A stretch of 64,000 bases of DNA from Herbihabitans rhizosphaerae (GCF_004216555.1 NZ_SGWQ01000001.1:617126-681125); one strand, 5' to 3'. Counted from the stretch's first letter, positions 1 through 8,837 are shown. Numbers and translations are program-made. Notes: generated by a model not told the origin, from the sequence alone.

Positions 1-2
1 AG

Positions 3-251
3 GACGACAACGCGCACGGGCTCACCCGGCCGGATCTGCTCGCCGAACTGGCGAAGCTGCAGGATCCGCGACGGCCGCTGCAGATCATCGGCATCGGGCT
101 CGGGCCGGACATCGACGTGACCGAGCTGAATCAGATCGCGGCCGCGACCGGCGGCCAGGCGTACACCACCAACGACCCGGCACGGATCAGCGACGTGTTC
201 TACGCTGCCCTGAGCCGCATGGTCTGCCAACCACCCGCCTGCAAGAAGTAA
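3..251 (+). CDS. C-terminal fragment of a vWA-domain protein
   Basis: The gene enters from the left edge, and only its last 82 codons and the TAA stop are visible. The visible part reads as the end of a von Willebrand factor A fold: a hydrophobic strand (IIGIGLG), an acidic helix start (DIDVTELNQIA) and the segment TGGQAYTTNDPARISDVFYAAL, followed by a short tail with two cysteines (MVCQPPACKK). Actinobacterial substrate-binding/vWA surface proteins commonly end this way. That family is known to be secreted or lipid-anchored, but the N-terminus lies outside the window, so neither localisation nor the MIDAS metal site can be checked. It could also belong to another vWA protein class. Codon use is typical for a native gene. 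Confidence 0.6.
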   Translation, partial: DDNAHGLTRPDLLAELAKLQDPRRPLQIIGIGLGPDIDVTELNQIAAATGGQAYTTNDPARISDVFYAALSRMVCQPPACKK

Positions 252-292
252 TCACCGATTCCCCTTGCACCCCAACGCTTTTCGCCGTACCT

Positions 293-311
293 GGGGTGCC
301 CACTGCACCCC
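293..311 (+). terminator. Short hairpin after the vWA gene
   Basis: GGGGTGC at 293-299 pairs with GCACCCC at 305-311 around a 5-nt loop, about 40 nt beyond the vWA stop codon. There is no T-run, which is normal for actinomycetes. A C-rich stretch follows. Termination is inferred. Confidence 0.35.
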
Positions 312-379
312 CCGCCCACCCCACCTTCGGGGGGCGGTCCGATGGCCATTCTATCGGCCGGTGGTGATCAGCAGTGGGT

Positions 380-418
380 TGTGGATCAAGCTGTGGATAA
401 CCCCGACGTTGTGGATAA
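380..418. promoter_or_regulatory. Cluster of three DnaA-box-like sequences
   Basis: TGTGGATCA (380-388), TGTGGATAA (392-400) and TGTGGATAA (410-418) lie in the convergent gap between the vWA gene and the sensor-domain gene. The last two are reverse complements of the consensus DnaA box TTATCCACA, and the first differs by one base. All three point the same way, with starts 12 and 18 bp apart. Binding by DnaA is inferred from the match only; the site is not an obvious origin because no dnaA or dnaN gene is near. Confidence 0.4.
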
Positions 419-430
419 CTCCGCGCGTGA

Positions 431-443
431 GTCCACTGTGGAC
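431..443. repeat. Dispersed palindrome GTCCAN3TGGAC (first of 16 copies)
   Basis: This is the first copy of a perfect inverted repeat (arms GTCCA/TGGAC, 3-bp centre) found at 431, 1598, 2056, 2365, 6385, 7822, 8254, 11729, 13360, 15503, 20928, 38274, 51664, 56093, 59929 and 62423 (start positions). Most copies lie inside coding sequences, so they are not ordinary terminators. Copies are missing from 21-38 kb and from the 40-49 kb accessory region. Confidence 0.85.
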
Positions 444-445
444 GA

Positions 446-1048
446 TCAGGGGGTGGGACGTGAGCCGGCGAGCAGGCGCTGGTTGATCCTGGCGGCGCAC
501 TTGGCCACCGCGGGCGGGCCGAGCGCGGCGAGGACGAAGGCCACCGCGAGCACCGGGAGACCGTAGCCGACCGCCGATCCCCAGCTGTCCAACTGAAAAA
601 GACCCAGCAGCCGGATCGGATCGTCCGGGTCGACCAGCCACCACAGCGCCATCAGCAGCACGTTGACCAGCGGCCACAGCAGCAGCCCCAGCCCGAGGAA
701 CCCGAGCGTCGGGCAGACCACCATCGCGATCACCACCCACCGCAGGTCGTAGCCGGTGTGGCGCGAGGAAAGCATGTCCTGCCAAGGCTTTCCGGCATGC
801 GAACCCGCCAGCTCCAGGTTGCCGACCCAGCGCGCGCCGGCGCGCCGCTCACCGTCGGCCAGCCACCGCACCAGTCGCAGTTCGGCCGGCACGAAGATCA
901 TCCCCAGCCCGACGATGCTCAGCCCCGCCGTCGCCGCAAGCACCGGCACCAGCAGGATCGCCGCCAGCCCGCGCGCCACCTGGGCCAGGCAGTACCGAAC
1001 CCCGTCGCCGAGGATCGTCCACCAGGCGCTCGTCTCTACCTCGTTCAT
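446..1048 (-). CDS. Sensor-domain membrane protein without kinase
   Basis: This 200-residue protein is the membrane sensor half of an actinobacterial histidine kinase standing alone. Hydrophobic segments at about residues 28-54, 103-138 and 158-180, and the motif WWLVDPDDPIRLLG, match the N-terminal sensor region of the kinase encoded at 1741-2976. No H-box or ATPase domain follows. The ATG at 1048 is chosen over an upstream in-frame start because AAGGTGGGGGAG lies 5 nt ahead of it. The gene follows the response regulator by 66 bp on the same strand and probably forms the third gene of that operon. A role in modulating the kinase, for example by heterodimerisation, is inference; the family has no known biochemical activity. 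Confidence 0.75.
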   Translation of the reverse strand: MNEVETSAWWTILGDGVRYCLAQVARGLAAILLVPVLAATAGLSIVGLGMIFVPAELRLVRWLADGERRAGARWVGNLELAGSHAGKPWQDMLSSRHTGYDLRWVVIAMVVCPTLGFLGLGLLLWPLVNVLLMALWWLVDPDDPIRLLGLFQLDSWGSAVGYGLPVLAVAFVLAALGPPAVAKCAARINQRLLAGSRPTP

Positions 1049-1114
1049 GACTCCCCCACCTTGGCGCACTCGAAGCCCCGGAACAGTAGGCGCGACACCC
1101 CTACCCAAGTAGAG

Positions 1115-1759
1115 CTAGGCCCCTTCCAAGTACGCCAGGACGGCGAGCACCCGACGGTGCCCGGTGTCCTCCGGCGGCAGGTCCAGCTTCGCGAAAATAT
1201 TGCCGATGTGCTTGTGCACCGCCCGCTCGGTCACCACCAGCCGCCGCGCGATCTCGGTGTTGCCGTAGCCCTGCGCCATCAGCGCGAGCACTTCCCGCTC
1301 CCGCCCGGTCAGCCGGGCCAGCGGATTGCCACGCCGCGCGAGCAACTGCTTGACCACCTCCGGGTCCAGCACCGTGCCGCCGGCCGCCACCCGGTCCAGC
1401 GCGTCGAGGAAGTCGTCCACCCGCGCGACCCGGTCCTTGAGCAGGTACCCCACCGCGCTGCCGCCGGCGAGCAGCTCACCGGCGTAGGTGTCCTCGACGT
1501 ATTGGGACAGCACCAAAACCGGCAGTTCGGCGACCAACTCACGCGCACGCAGCGCCGCCCTGATCCCCTCGTCCCGGAACGACGGCGGCAACCGAACGTC
1601 CACAATGGACACATCGGGCCGGTGCTCGACCGCGGCGGCGACGAAGGAATCGCCGTCTGCGGTGCACGCCACCACCTCGTGGCCGGACCCGTCCAGCAGC
1701 GAGGTCAGCCCCTCGGCCAGCAGCACGTTGTCCTCGGCGATCACGATCCGCACGGGCAC
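1115..1759 (-). CDS. NarL/LuxR-type response regulator
   Basis: A 214-residue two-component response regulator. The receiver domain (residues 1-120) has the acidic pair E9/D10, the phospho-acceptor D54 in VDVRLPP and the conserved lysine K108. The C-terminal LuxR/GerE helix-turn-helix runs from about 147 to 211 (LTGREREVLALMAQGYGNTEIA). It should bind DNA as a dimer when phosphorylated by the partner kinase. Its start codon lies inside the 3' end of the kinase gene (19-bp overlap), so the two are probably translationally coupled. The targets are unknown; the operon may simply control itself and the sensor-domain gene behind it. Confidence 0.9.
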   Translation of the reverse strand: MPVRIVIAEDNVLLAEGLTSLLDGSGHEVVACTADGDSFVAAAVEHRPDVSIVDVRLPPSFRDEGIRAALRARELVAELPVLVLSQYVEDTYAGELLAGGSAVGYLLKDRVARVDDFLDALDRVAAGGTVLDPEVVKQLLARRGNPLARLTGREREVLALMAQGYGNTEIARRLVVTERAVHKHIGNIFAKLDLPPEDTGHRRVLAVLAYLEGA

Positions 1760-2976
1760 TCCACGGTGATCATGGTCGGCCCGCCGTGCGGGCTGTCCAC
1801 GCGCAGTGTGCCGTCAACCGATTCGACACGCTGCCGCACACCGCGCAAACCAGTGCCCCCGTTGTCGCCACCGCCCTCAGCCGCGCCGCCGTGCCCGTCG
1901 TCGGAGACCTCGGCGCGCAGCACGGTGCCGATCCGCTCCAGGCGCACCACCGCCGAGCCGGCCCCGCTGTGCTTGGCCACGTTGGTCAACGCCTCGGTCA
2001 CCGTGAAGTACACCGCCGCCTCCACCTGCGGCGGCACCTCGCCAAGTTCGCCACAGTCCACAGTGGACGGTACAGGGCAGCGGGCCACCACTGAGGTCAA
2101 CGCGCCCTCCAGACCGCGGTCGGCGAGCACCGGCGGGTACACCGAACGCAGCACGTCGCGCAGCTCGACCATGGCGTCCTCGGCACCGGCCCGCGCCTTG
2201 GCCAGCAGTGGGCCGACCGCCTGCGGATCGTTGGCCAGCTTGCGTTCGGCGAGCCCGAGTTGCATGGCGATCGACACCAGGCGCGCCTGCGTGCCGTCGT
2301 GCAGATCGCGCTCGATCCGGCGCAGTTCGCTGCCGTGCGCGGCGATCGCGCCGGCCCGCGTCTTGTCCAATGTGGACACACGCTCGGCGAGCTCTGCGGT
2401 GACCGACGGCGCGAGCAGCCATCGGCTCACCGCGGCGGCGGCCTTGGCCACCGCGGGCGGGACGAACAGCGCCAGCAGGACGGTGAGCAGCAACTGCGGG
2501 ATACCCACCGCGAAGGCCGTGGGCCAACTGTCGATCGGGACGCTGGCCAGCACCCGGATCGGGTCGTCGGCCGGGAACAGCCACCACAGCCCGATCACGC
2601 CGAGCGCGACCAGCGGCAGCAGAACCATTAGCGCCCCGAACAGTCCGAGCACGGTGCCGGCGACCATCATGCCCGGCACCCACCGCAGGTCACGGATGGT
2701 CGCCAGCTCGGCCAGCATCGCGAACAACGGCCGGCCGGCGTGCGGACCCACGGGTGCCGTCGCCTCCACCCAGCGGCCGACCCGCGCGCGTTCGGAGTCG
2801 GCGAACCGGCGCAGCACCCTCAACTCGGCGGGCAGTACCAACAGCCCGATCCCGAGCAGGCACAACACGGCGGAGTACAGCAGCACGGGCAGCGCCACCA
2901 TCGCGGCGAGCCCTCGGACGAACGTCCGCGCGCAGTACCCGCCGGCATGCGCGGCCCGTCCCCAATACTTCGACAT
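1741..2976 (-). CDS. Sensor histidine kinase, HisKA_3 (NarX/DesK-like) class
   Basis: An integral-membrane histidine kinase of about 411 residues. Four hydrophobic stretches form an N-terminal sensor domain (roughly residues 15-190), followed by a HisKA_3 dimerisation segment with the phospho-acceptor in ERDLHDGTQ (His at about residue 226). A HATPase domain has the N-box NVAKHSG and the glycine boxes DDGHGGA and GTGLRGVRQR. The ATG at 2976 is preferred because GGAGG lies 8 nt upstream; an in-frame start at 3018 lacks a comparable site. It pairs with the overlapping NarL-type regulator. The signal is unknown, but this sensor class usually monitors the membrane or envelope, which would fit the adjacent envelope genes. 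Confidence 0.9.
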   Translation of the reverse strand: MSKYWGRAAHAGGYCARTFVRGLAAMVALPVLLYSAVLCLLGIGLLVLPAELRVLRRFADSERARVGRWVEATAPVGPHAGRPLFAMLAELATIRDLRWVPGMMVAGTVLGLFGALMVLLPLVALGVIGLWWLFPADDPIRVLASVPIDSWPTAFAVGIPQLLLTVLLALFVPPAVAKAAAAVSRWLLAPSVTAELAERVSTLDKTRAGAIAAHGSELRRIERDLHDGTQARLVSIAMQLGLAERKLANDPQAVGPLLAKARAGAEDAMVELRDVLRSVYPPVLADRGLEGALTSVVARCPVPSTVDCGELGEVPPQVEAAVYFTVTEALTNVAKHSGAGSAVVRLERIGTVLRAEVSDDGHGGAAEGGGDNGGTGLRGVRQRVESVDGTLRVDSPHGGPTMITVECPCGS

Positions 2977-3101
2977 GGTCTGATCCTCCACGGCGACGAG
3001 CCTGCCCGACCGCGGCACGGCGCGCGGTGGAGTGGACTACACCATTCTTCAGGCAGTGCACGCCATCGCCGACACGTGAGCGGCTTCGTAGCGTCACCGG
3101 C

Positions 3102-4052
3102 ATGAGACGTAACGAGGTTCTCGCCTTCCTCGCGATCAGCTTCACCGGCGCGTGGCTGGCCGTGCTTCCCTTGTGGCTCAACGGTTTTCGCCGCACCAGC
3201 ACGGATCAGGGTGCGTCGCCGCTGGCCGCGGTGTGCCTGATGGCGATGATGCTGGTGCCGGCGCTGGCCGCGATCGCGCTCACCGTGCGTCACCAGGGAG
3301 TGCGCGGCACGGCGCGGGTCCTCGGGCTGAGCCGCGCGCTGCCGTGGCGGCGCGAGGTCACCTTCACGATGGTCGCCGTCGCAGTCCCGCTCACCCTCAC
3401 AGCCGGCGGGCTCGCGCTGTCCACGGCCGCCGGCTGGTACTCCCCGGGCGGCGCACCCGAGATCACCCCGCTGTTGATCAGTGCCGCGGTGTCGATCCCG
3501 CTGTACTTCGGCGAGGAACTCGGCTGGCAGGGCTACCTGCTGCCGCGACTGCTCCGGTTCGGCACCGTGCGCGGGCTGCTGCTGGGCGGAGTGATCTGGG
3601 GGCTGTGGCACGCGCCGATGACCGCGCTCGGCGGCAGCTATCCGGGCCGGCCGGTGTGGGTGGCGATCCCGGCGGCGGTCGTGTCGGCCGTGCTGATCGG
3701 GACGGTGATCGCCGGCGTGCGGCTGGCCACCGGCTCGGTGTGGGCCGCCGTCGCGGCGCACCTGTCGCTCAACGAGTTCGCGCTCCCGCTGACGACTGAG
3801 CTGTCCGATCGGCCGGTCGATCCGCTGCTGGCCGGGCCGCTGAGCCTGCCGACCTGGGTGGTCACCGCGGTGGTGCTGCTGTGCTCAGTACGGGTCGTAC
3901 GGGCTGTCGTGTCCGAACAAGCGCGCCACCGGGCGCAGCCGCAGGCGGAGCAACACCTTCAGCCACACGTTGCGCAGGAACCAGGGCATCTGGGCGAGCA
4001 GCCGCAACCGGTCGCGGCGGCCGGGTCGGCGCAGCGCGAACCGGGCGAGTGA
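3102..4052 (+). CDS. CPBP-family intramembrane metalloprotease
   Basis: A multi-pass membrane protein of 316 residues with the CPBP (CaaX protease / bacteriocin-processing) signature. Motif 1 is GEELGWQGYLLPRL, in which the usual Arg of EExxxR is Gln. Motif 2 is GVIWGLWHAP, with the second histidine, and motif 3 is HLSLNEF. The family cleaves prenylated or hydrophobic substrates within membranes, and some members give bacteriocin self-immunity; the substrate here is unknown. The ATG at 3102 follows the kinase's divergent promoter region without a clear ribosome-binding site. The 3' end overlaps the convergent methyltransferase gene by 168 bp (3885-4052), so the last 56 residues, which are hydrophilic and Gln/Ala-rich, may be a non-conserved extension. 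Confidence 0.8.
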   Translation: MRRNEVLAFLAISFTGAWLAVLPLWLNGFRRTSTDQGASPLAAVCLMAMMLVPALAAIALTVRHQGVRGTARVLGLSRALPWRREVTFTMVAVAVPLTLTAGGLALSTAAGWYSPGGAPEITPLLISAAVSIPLYFGEELGWQGYLLPRLLRFGTVRGLLLGGVIWGLWHAPMTALGGSYPGRPVWVAIPAAVVSAVLIGTVIAGVRLATGSVWAAVAAHLSLNEFALPLTTELSDRPVDPLLAGPLSLPTWVVTAVVLLCSVRVVRAVVSEQARHRAQPQAEQHLQPHVAQEPGHLGEQPQPVAAAGSAQREPGE

Positions 4053-4610
4053 CCCGGCACGGTCCAGATAGGTGTACTTCGATCCGGTGAATACCTTGAT
4101 CAAGGTGCCGCTGGTGACACCGACCGACGAGAAACAGTCGTGCACCAAGATCTCGCCACCGCTCGGCAGGTGCGCAGACCATTTCAGATCGTCGGTGTAG
4201 GTCCAGTAGTCGTGCTTGCCGTCGATGTAGAGCAGGTCGATCGAGTCGCCCCACTCCGGCCGCAGCTTGGTCGAGTAGCCGACCACCAACTCCACGACGT
4301 CGTCCAGCCGCGCGGTCGCGATGTTGCGCTCGAACCGTTGGCGCGTAACGGATCCACCGAAGAGCTTGCCGTCCACGAACGGGTCGATCGCGGTCACCGT
4401 GACGCCGACCGACCGGGCCGCGAACCCGAGCACGATCGTCGAGCGCCCTTGATGACTGCCGATCTCCACGACCCGCGCGCCCTTGCCGAGCCGGCGCACC
4501 GCGTCCCACAGCGCGACCGCCTGGTCACGGGTGAGCCACCCCGGCACGCAGTCGGCGTAGCTCCACGCCTTCGCGAAGTCGGCGGTGTCCACACCGGGTT
4601 CGCTGTTCAT
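3885..4610 (-). CDS. Class I SAM-dependent methyltransferase (Methyltransf_24 type)
   Basis: A 241-residue Rossmann methyltransferase. Motif I is VVEIGSHQGRST, motif II is near TVTAIDPF, and the post-motif segment LLYIDGKHDYWTY is typical of the Methyltransf_24 group, which often modifies sugars. The ATG at 4610 is chosen; a TTG 30 nt upstream is possible. It is divergent from aftD with a 65-bp shared upstream region, so co-regulation with arabinan synthesis is likely. The C-terminal third is basic and leucine-rich (LLRLRLRPVARLFG), suggesting membrane association. A role in methylating an envelope glycan is inferred from position only. Confidence 0.8.
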   Translation of the reverse strand: MNSEPGVDTADFAKAWSYADCVPGWLTRDQAVALWDAVRRLGKGARVVEIGSHQGRSTIVLGFAARSVGVTVTAIDPFVDGKLFGGSVTRQRFERNIATARLDDVVELVVGYSTKLRPEWGDSIDLLYIDGKHDYWTYTDDLKWSAHLPSGGEILVHDCFSSVGVTSGTLIKVFTGSKYTYLDRAGSLARFALRRPGRRDRLRLLAQMPWFLRNVWLKVLLRLRLRPVARLFGHDSPYDPY

Positions 4611-4675
4611 ACCCACCGCCTCGCCGCATCCGTTGTTCAAGAAGCTTAGATCGCCGTACGTCTAGGATCTACCGG

Positions 4676-7600
4676 GTGGTAACCACGTGGCGGCGGCTGG
4701 CAGGCCTGCACCGCGACGCCACCGCGTGGATCATGCTGGCGCTCATCGTGGTGTCGCTCGCGCAGCGCCCCGGCAAGATCACCTTCGACACCAAGCTCGA
4801 CCTCGCGGTCGACCCGCTGGCGTTCCTCGGCCGCGCGCTGCACCTATGGAATCCGACCGCCACGGCCGGTGAGCTGCAGAACCAGGCGTACGGCTACCTG
4901 TTCCCGATCGGCCCGTTCTTCGCGCTGTTCCAGGGCGTCGGCGTGCCGATCTGGCTCGCGCAGCGGCTGTGGTGCGCGCTGCTGCTGTGCCTGGCGTTCT
5001 ACGGCATGCTCCGGCTGGCCCGCGCGATGGGCATCGGCTCGGAACCGGCGCGCTATGTCGGCGCGCTCGGCTACGCGCTGGCGCCGCGCATGCTCACCGA
5101 GATCGGGCCGCTGTCCTCGGAGATGCTCCCCGCGGTGGCGCTGCCGTGGGTGATGCTGCCGCTGGTGCGCGCGGGCGTGATCGGCTCGCCGCGCCGCGCG
5201 GCCGGCCTGTCCGCGCTGGCCGTGCTGTGCATGGGCGGGGTCAACGGCGCGATGGTGGTCATGGCGCTGGTGCTGCCCGGACTGTGGCTGCTCACCCGAC
5301 GGTGGTCCCGCGAACACGTGAAGCTCGTGCTGTGGTGGGTCACCCTGGTCACCGCCGCGTGCCTGTGGTGGATCCTGCCGCTGCTGCTGCTCGGCGAGTA
5401 CAGCCTGCCGTTTCTGAACTACATCGAGTCGGCCAGCAACACCACCGCGCCGATGTCGCTGTTCGAGGTGCTGCGCGGGACCAACCAGTGGGTCGCCTAC
5501 GTGGTGTCGGGTACGCCGTGGTGGCCGTCGGGATGGCTGCTGATCGACAACCCGCTGCTGATGCTGGTCACCGGTTTGGTGGCCGCGATCGGGCTAGCGG
5601 GCCTCGCGAGGGCGCGCCTTCCCGAGCGCCGGTTCCTCGTCCTCGGCGTGCTGACCGGGCTCACCCTGCTGACGATCGGCTACGTCGGGGAGATGGACTC
5701 GCCGTTCGCCGAGTCAGTGCGCCAGCTGTTGGACGGTCCGCTGGCGCCGCTGCGCAACGTGCACAAGTTCGAGCCGGTTCTGCGGCTGCCGTTGATGTTG
5801 GCGTTTGTGCACGGGATCTCCGGAACCCTTGCGTGGTGGCGGAATTCCAACACAAGGGTGACGAGGTACGCCACCACGGCGATCGGCGCCGTACTCGTGC
5901 TCGCCATGGCCGCACCCGCGTGGCTCGGCACCCTGCGACCCGGCCCGGGCTGGGACGACGTGCCCGACCACTGGCGCTCGGCGATGACCTGGCTGGCCGA
6001 CACCGACCGGGACGCGCGCACGCTGCTGCTGCCGTCCACCGGGTTCGGCGAGTACACCTGGGGCCGCACGATCGACGAGCCCGCACAGCCGCTCGCCCGC
6101 GCGCCGTGGGCGGTGCGCAACCAGATCCCGCTCGGCTCGGAGGGCAACACCCGGCTGATGGACGCCGTCGACGGGGCGCTCGCCGACGGCCGCGGCTCGC
6201 CGGGGCTGGCCGACCTGCTGGCCCGCTCAGGGTACCGATTCCTGTTGCTGCGCAACGACATCGACCGCCGGTCCACGATCTCGCCACCGGCCACCGTGCT
6301 GCGGGCCGGGCTGGCCAGCACGCCGGGCATCCGACTCGCGGCCGGCTTCGGACCGCAGACCACCCCGGCCGATCAGCCGCTCGTGTCCACTGTGGACAGA
6401 TCGGCCGGACCGGCGCCGGCGATCGAGGTCTACGAGATCCAGCGGGACCTGCCGCGCGCCACCACCACCGCCACCTCGGACGTGGCCACGGTCAGCGGCG
6501 GACCGGAGAACCTGTTGCCGCTGCTGGATTCCGGGCTGCTCGAACGGGACCGGCCGACCGTGCTCACCGGCGACGCGGAGACCGCCATGGGCGGCGAGCA
6601 CTTCGTCACCGACGGACTGCGCCGCCGCGAGCGCAACGTCGGCCGGGTGCGCGACGGGCTGAGCCAGACGCTCACCGCCACCGAGGCGCCGCGCCAGGAG
6701 CGCCCGCAGTTGGACGTGCTGCCGTTCCCCGGTGCCGAACACCAGACCGTCGCGGCCTACCGGGGCGTGCGCGCGGTCACCGCGTCCAGTTCGGCGAGCT
6801 TCGCCGACGCCACCGGCGGCGCCGACCCGTCCCGCCTGCCCTTCGCCGCCGTGGACAGAAACCCTTCCACCGCTTGGCATTCGTCCAGCTTCACCGGCCC
6901 AAGTGGACAGTGGCTGGAGATGACGCTGGACACTCCCCGGCTGGTGGACGTGGTCAACCTGACCCTGGTGGACGACCTGCGCGTCGGCTGGCCGGTGACC
7001 CGCATCCGGATCGACACCGACAACGGTTCCCGCGAACACGCCGTCAGCCAACCGGGCGTGGCCACCAACTACACCGTCGCGCCGGGGCTCACCGGCCGCG
7101 TCCGGGTCACCGTGCTGGACGTCGCCGCCGGCCGGCAGGACGGCAACGCCGGGATCTCCGAGCTGTTCGTGCCCGGCACCACGCCGTTGCGCGCGCTGCA
7201 GGTGCCCGACGACGTGCCGGCCGCTGGGCCAACTTCTGGACCGCCGGTGTCCTTCTCGTTCACGCGAGGCGAGAACCCCCGCCCGGCGTGCTACCTGGAC
7301 GGCACCCCGAGGTGCGACGCGACGCTGGCCCGGCAAGGTGAGGAACCGTTCGGCGTACACCGCCTTTTCCACACCACCCGCGAGGCGACCTACCGGCTGG
7401 AGGCCACCGCCGTGCCCACCATCGGCGGGCTGAACCCGGTGGGGCACAACGGATTGATCAGCTCGGCGTCCTCGCAGCTGGCCGGTGATCAGACCGCCGG
7501 GCCGCTCGCCGCCGTCGACGGCGACCCGGCCACCACATGGATCGCCGACGTGAACGATCCCCGGCCGGCGCTGCACCTGTTGTGGACCGGCGAGCGCGAG

Positions 7601-8806
7601 ATCTCCGACCTGAAGATCGCCAACGCGCCGTCGTCGAACGCGTCCGAGCCGATCGGCGTCACGTTGATCAGCCCGAACGGAACCCGACGGGTGACACTCG
7701 AACGTGACGGCAGTGCCCGGTTCGAGCCGCTGCGCACCGACCGGCTGGAGATCGTGGTGCACGCCGCGCCGCGCACCGGCCGCCAGCCGATCACCCCAGC
7801 CGGCATCGGCGAGCTTCGAGTGTCCACATTGGACGATCTACTGCGGCCGCTCGGGCCGGACACGCCGTTCACCGTGCCGTGTGGGGGCGGGCCGGTGATC
7901 CATCTCGACGGCGTGCGCTACCCGACGGCGCTGTCCGGCACGCTCGCCGACGTCATGGGCCACCGGCCGGTGCGACTGTCCACCTGCGACGAGCTGTCCG
8001 ACGGCGTGCGGCTGCCGCCCGGCGACCACGAGGTGCGCACCGAGTCGGCGTTCTCGTTCTCCGTGCACGATCTGTGGCTCACCCCGGCCGGCCGCGCTCC
8101 TCGGCCGGTGACACATCGCGACACGACCGTGCGTACCTGGGACGCGACGCACCGCGAGGTCGCGATCGGTGCCGGCCCGGCCGCCGTGCTGACCGTGCCG
8201 GAGAACGCCAACGGCGGCTGGCGCGCCACGCTCGACGGGCGGGTGCTCGAACCGTCCAGAGTGGACGGTTGGCAGCAGGCGTGGCTGGTTCCGGAGGGTG
8301 CGGGCGGCACGGTCACACTGGAGTTCGCACCGGACGGCCGGTACCGCACCGGGCTGCTGATCGGTGCCGGCGCGATCCTGGCACTCCTTGTCCTGACGGC
8401 GATCCCGGTCCGCCGGCGCCGGCCGTACGAGGGACTGGCGGGCGGCCGATGGGTCGGCGTGGCCCTGATCGCGCTGCTGGTCGCGCTCGGCGGGATGGTG
8501 ACGCTGGTGGCCGTGCTGGCCTGCCTGCTGCTACGGCAACTGTCGACGCTGGCGACCAAGGTGCTCGCCCTCGGCGGGATGCTCGTCGCCACCGGGTTCG
8601 CCGTCGCGGGCCGGCTGGCCGGTGAGGGGCAGTCGGGCGCGTACGGGCCGTGGGCGCAGGGCGCGCTGCTGGTCTCGGCGGCCGCGATCGCGGCGGCGAG
8701 CATCGACTGGTTCGGGACGGACGGCGACGCGCGCCGGCGTTGGGATGCCGATAAAGAAGAAGACAAAGAAGAGGCCCCCGGTGTGGGGGAAGCACCGGGG
8801 GCGTAG
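4676..8806 (+). CDS. aftD: AftD-type alpha-(1->3)-arabinofuranosyltransferase
   Basis: A very large (1376-residue) GT-C fold membrane protein of the AftD/DUF3367 family, which in mycobacteria adds branching arabinofuranose from decaprenyl-phospho-arabinose to arabinogalactan and lipoarabinomannan outside the membrane. The first external loop carries the acidic signature TFDTKLDLAVDPLAFL (residues 36-51). About a dozen membrane helices follow up to roughly residue 470. Two F5/8-C-like carbohydrate-binding modules come next, at about 690-840 (AVDRNPSTAWHSSSF) and about 940-1040 (AVDGDPATTWIADVN), and a final helix cluster at about 1210-1345. Length and order match mycobacterial AftD (Rv0236c, about 1400 residues). 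The start is GTG. The last ten codons are also the left arm, loop and right arm of a strong hairpin. Confidence 0.92.
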   Translation: MVTTWRRLAGLHRDATAWIMLALIVVSLAQRPGKITFDTKLDLAVDPLAFLGRALHLWNPTATAGELQNQAYGYLFPIGPFFALFQGVGVPIWLAQRLWCALLLCLAFYGMLRLARAMGIGSEPARYVGALGYALAPRMLTEIGPLSSEMLPAVALPWVMLPLVRAGVIGSPRRAAGLSALAVLCMGGVNGAMVVMALVLPGLWLLTRRWSREHVKLVLWWVTLVTAACLWWILPLLLLGEYSLPFLNYIESASNTTAPMSLFEVLRGTNQWVAYVVSGTPWWPSGWLLIDNPLLMLVTGLVAAIGLAGLARARLPERRFLVLGVLTGLTLLTIGYVGEMDSPFAESVRQLLDGPLAPLRNVHKFEPVLRLPLMLAFVHGISGTLAWWRNSNTRVTRYATTAIGAVLVLAMAAPAWLGTLRPGPGWDDVPDHWRSAMTWLADTDRDARTLLLPSTGFGEYTWGRTIDEPAQPLARAPWAVRNQIPLGSEGNTRLMDAVDGALADGRGSPGLADLLARSGYRFLLLRNDIDRRSTISPPATVLRAGLASTPGIRLAAGFGPQTTPADQPLVSTVDRSAGPAPAIEVYEIQRDLPRATTTATSDVATVSGGPENLLPLLDSGLLERDRPTVLTGDAETAMGGEHFVTDGLRRRERNVGRVRDGLSQTLTATEAPRQERPQLDVLPFPGAEHQTVAAYRGVRAVTASSSASFADATGGADPSRLPFAAVDRNPSTAWHSSSFTGPSGQWLEMTLDTPRLVDVVNLTLVDDLRVGWPVTRIRIDTDNGSREHAVSQPGVATNYTVAPGLTGRVRVTVLDVAAGRQDGNAGISELFVPGTTPLRALQVPDDVPAAGPTSGPPVSFSFTRGENPRPACYLDGTPRCDATLARQGEEPFGVHRLFHTTREATYRLEATAVPTIGGLNPVGHNGLISSASSQLAGDQTAGPLAAVDGDPATTWIADVNDPRPALHLLWTGEREISDLKIANAPSSNASEPIGVTLISPNGTRRVTLERDGSARFEPLRTDRLEIVVHAAPRTGRQPITPAGIGELRVSTLDDLLRPLGPDTPFTVPCGGGPVIHLDGVRYPTALSGTLADVMGHRPVRLSTCDELSDGVRLPPGDHEVRTESAFSFSVHDLWLTPAGRAPRPVTHRDTTVRTWDATHREVAIGAGPAAVLTVPENANGGWRATLDGRVLEPSRVDGWQQAWLVPEGAGGTVTLEFAPDGRYRTGLLIGAGAILALLVLTAIPVRRRRPYEGLAGGRWVGVALIALLVALGGMVTLVAVLACLLLRQLSTLATKVLALGGMLVATGFAVAGRLAGEGQSGAYGPWAQGALLVSAAAIAAASIDWFGTDGDARRRWDADKEEDKEEAPGVGEAPGA
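8774..8802. terminator. Bidirectional terminator inside the 3' end of aftD
   Basis: GCCCCCGGTG (8774-8783) pairs perfectly with CACCGGGGGC (8793-8802) around a 9-nt loop. The stop codon of aftD begins only 2 nt later, so the hairpin is coded by the aftD C-terminus (EAPGVGEAPGA). It lies 36 bp from the stop of the convergent flippase gene and should stop transcription in both directions. Confidence 0.75.
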
Positions 8807-8837
8807 TTCTCAGGATAGGGCACAAAGACCCCAATGT

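Noticed and set aside
758-2983. Long plus-strand open frame opposite the sensor kinase and response regulator
   Set aside because: It is the antisense shadow of two clear genes; it is low in recognisable domains and full of arginine, proline and alanine typical of high-GC reverse frames.
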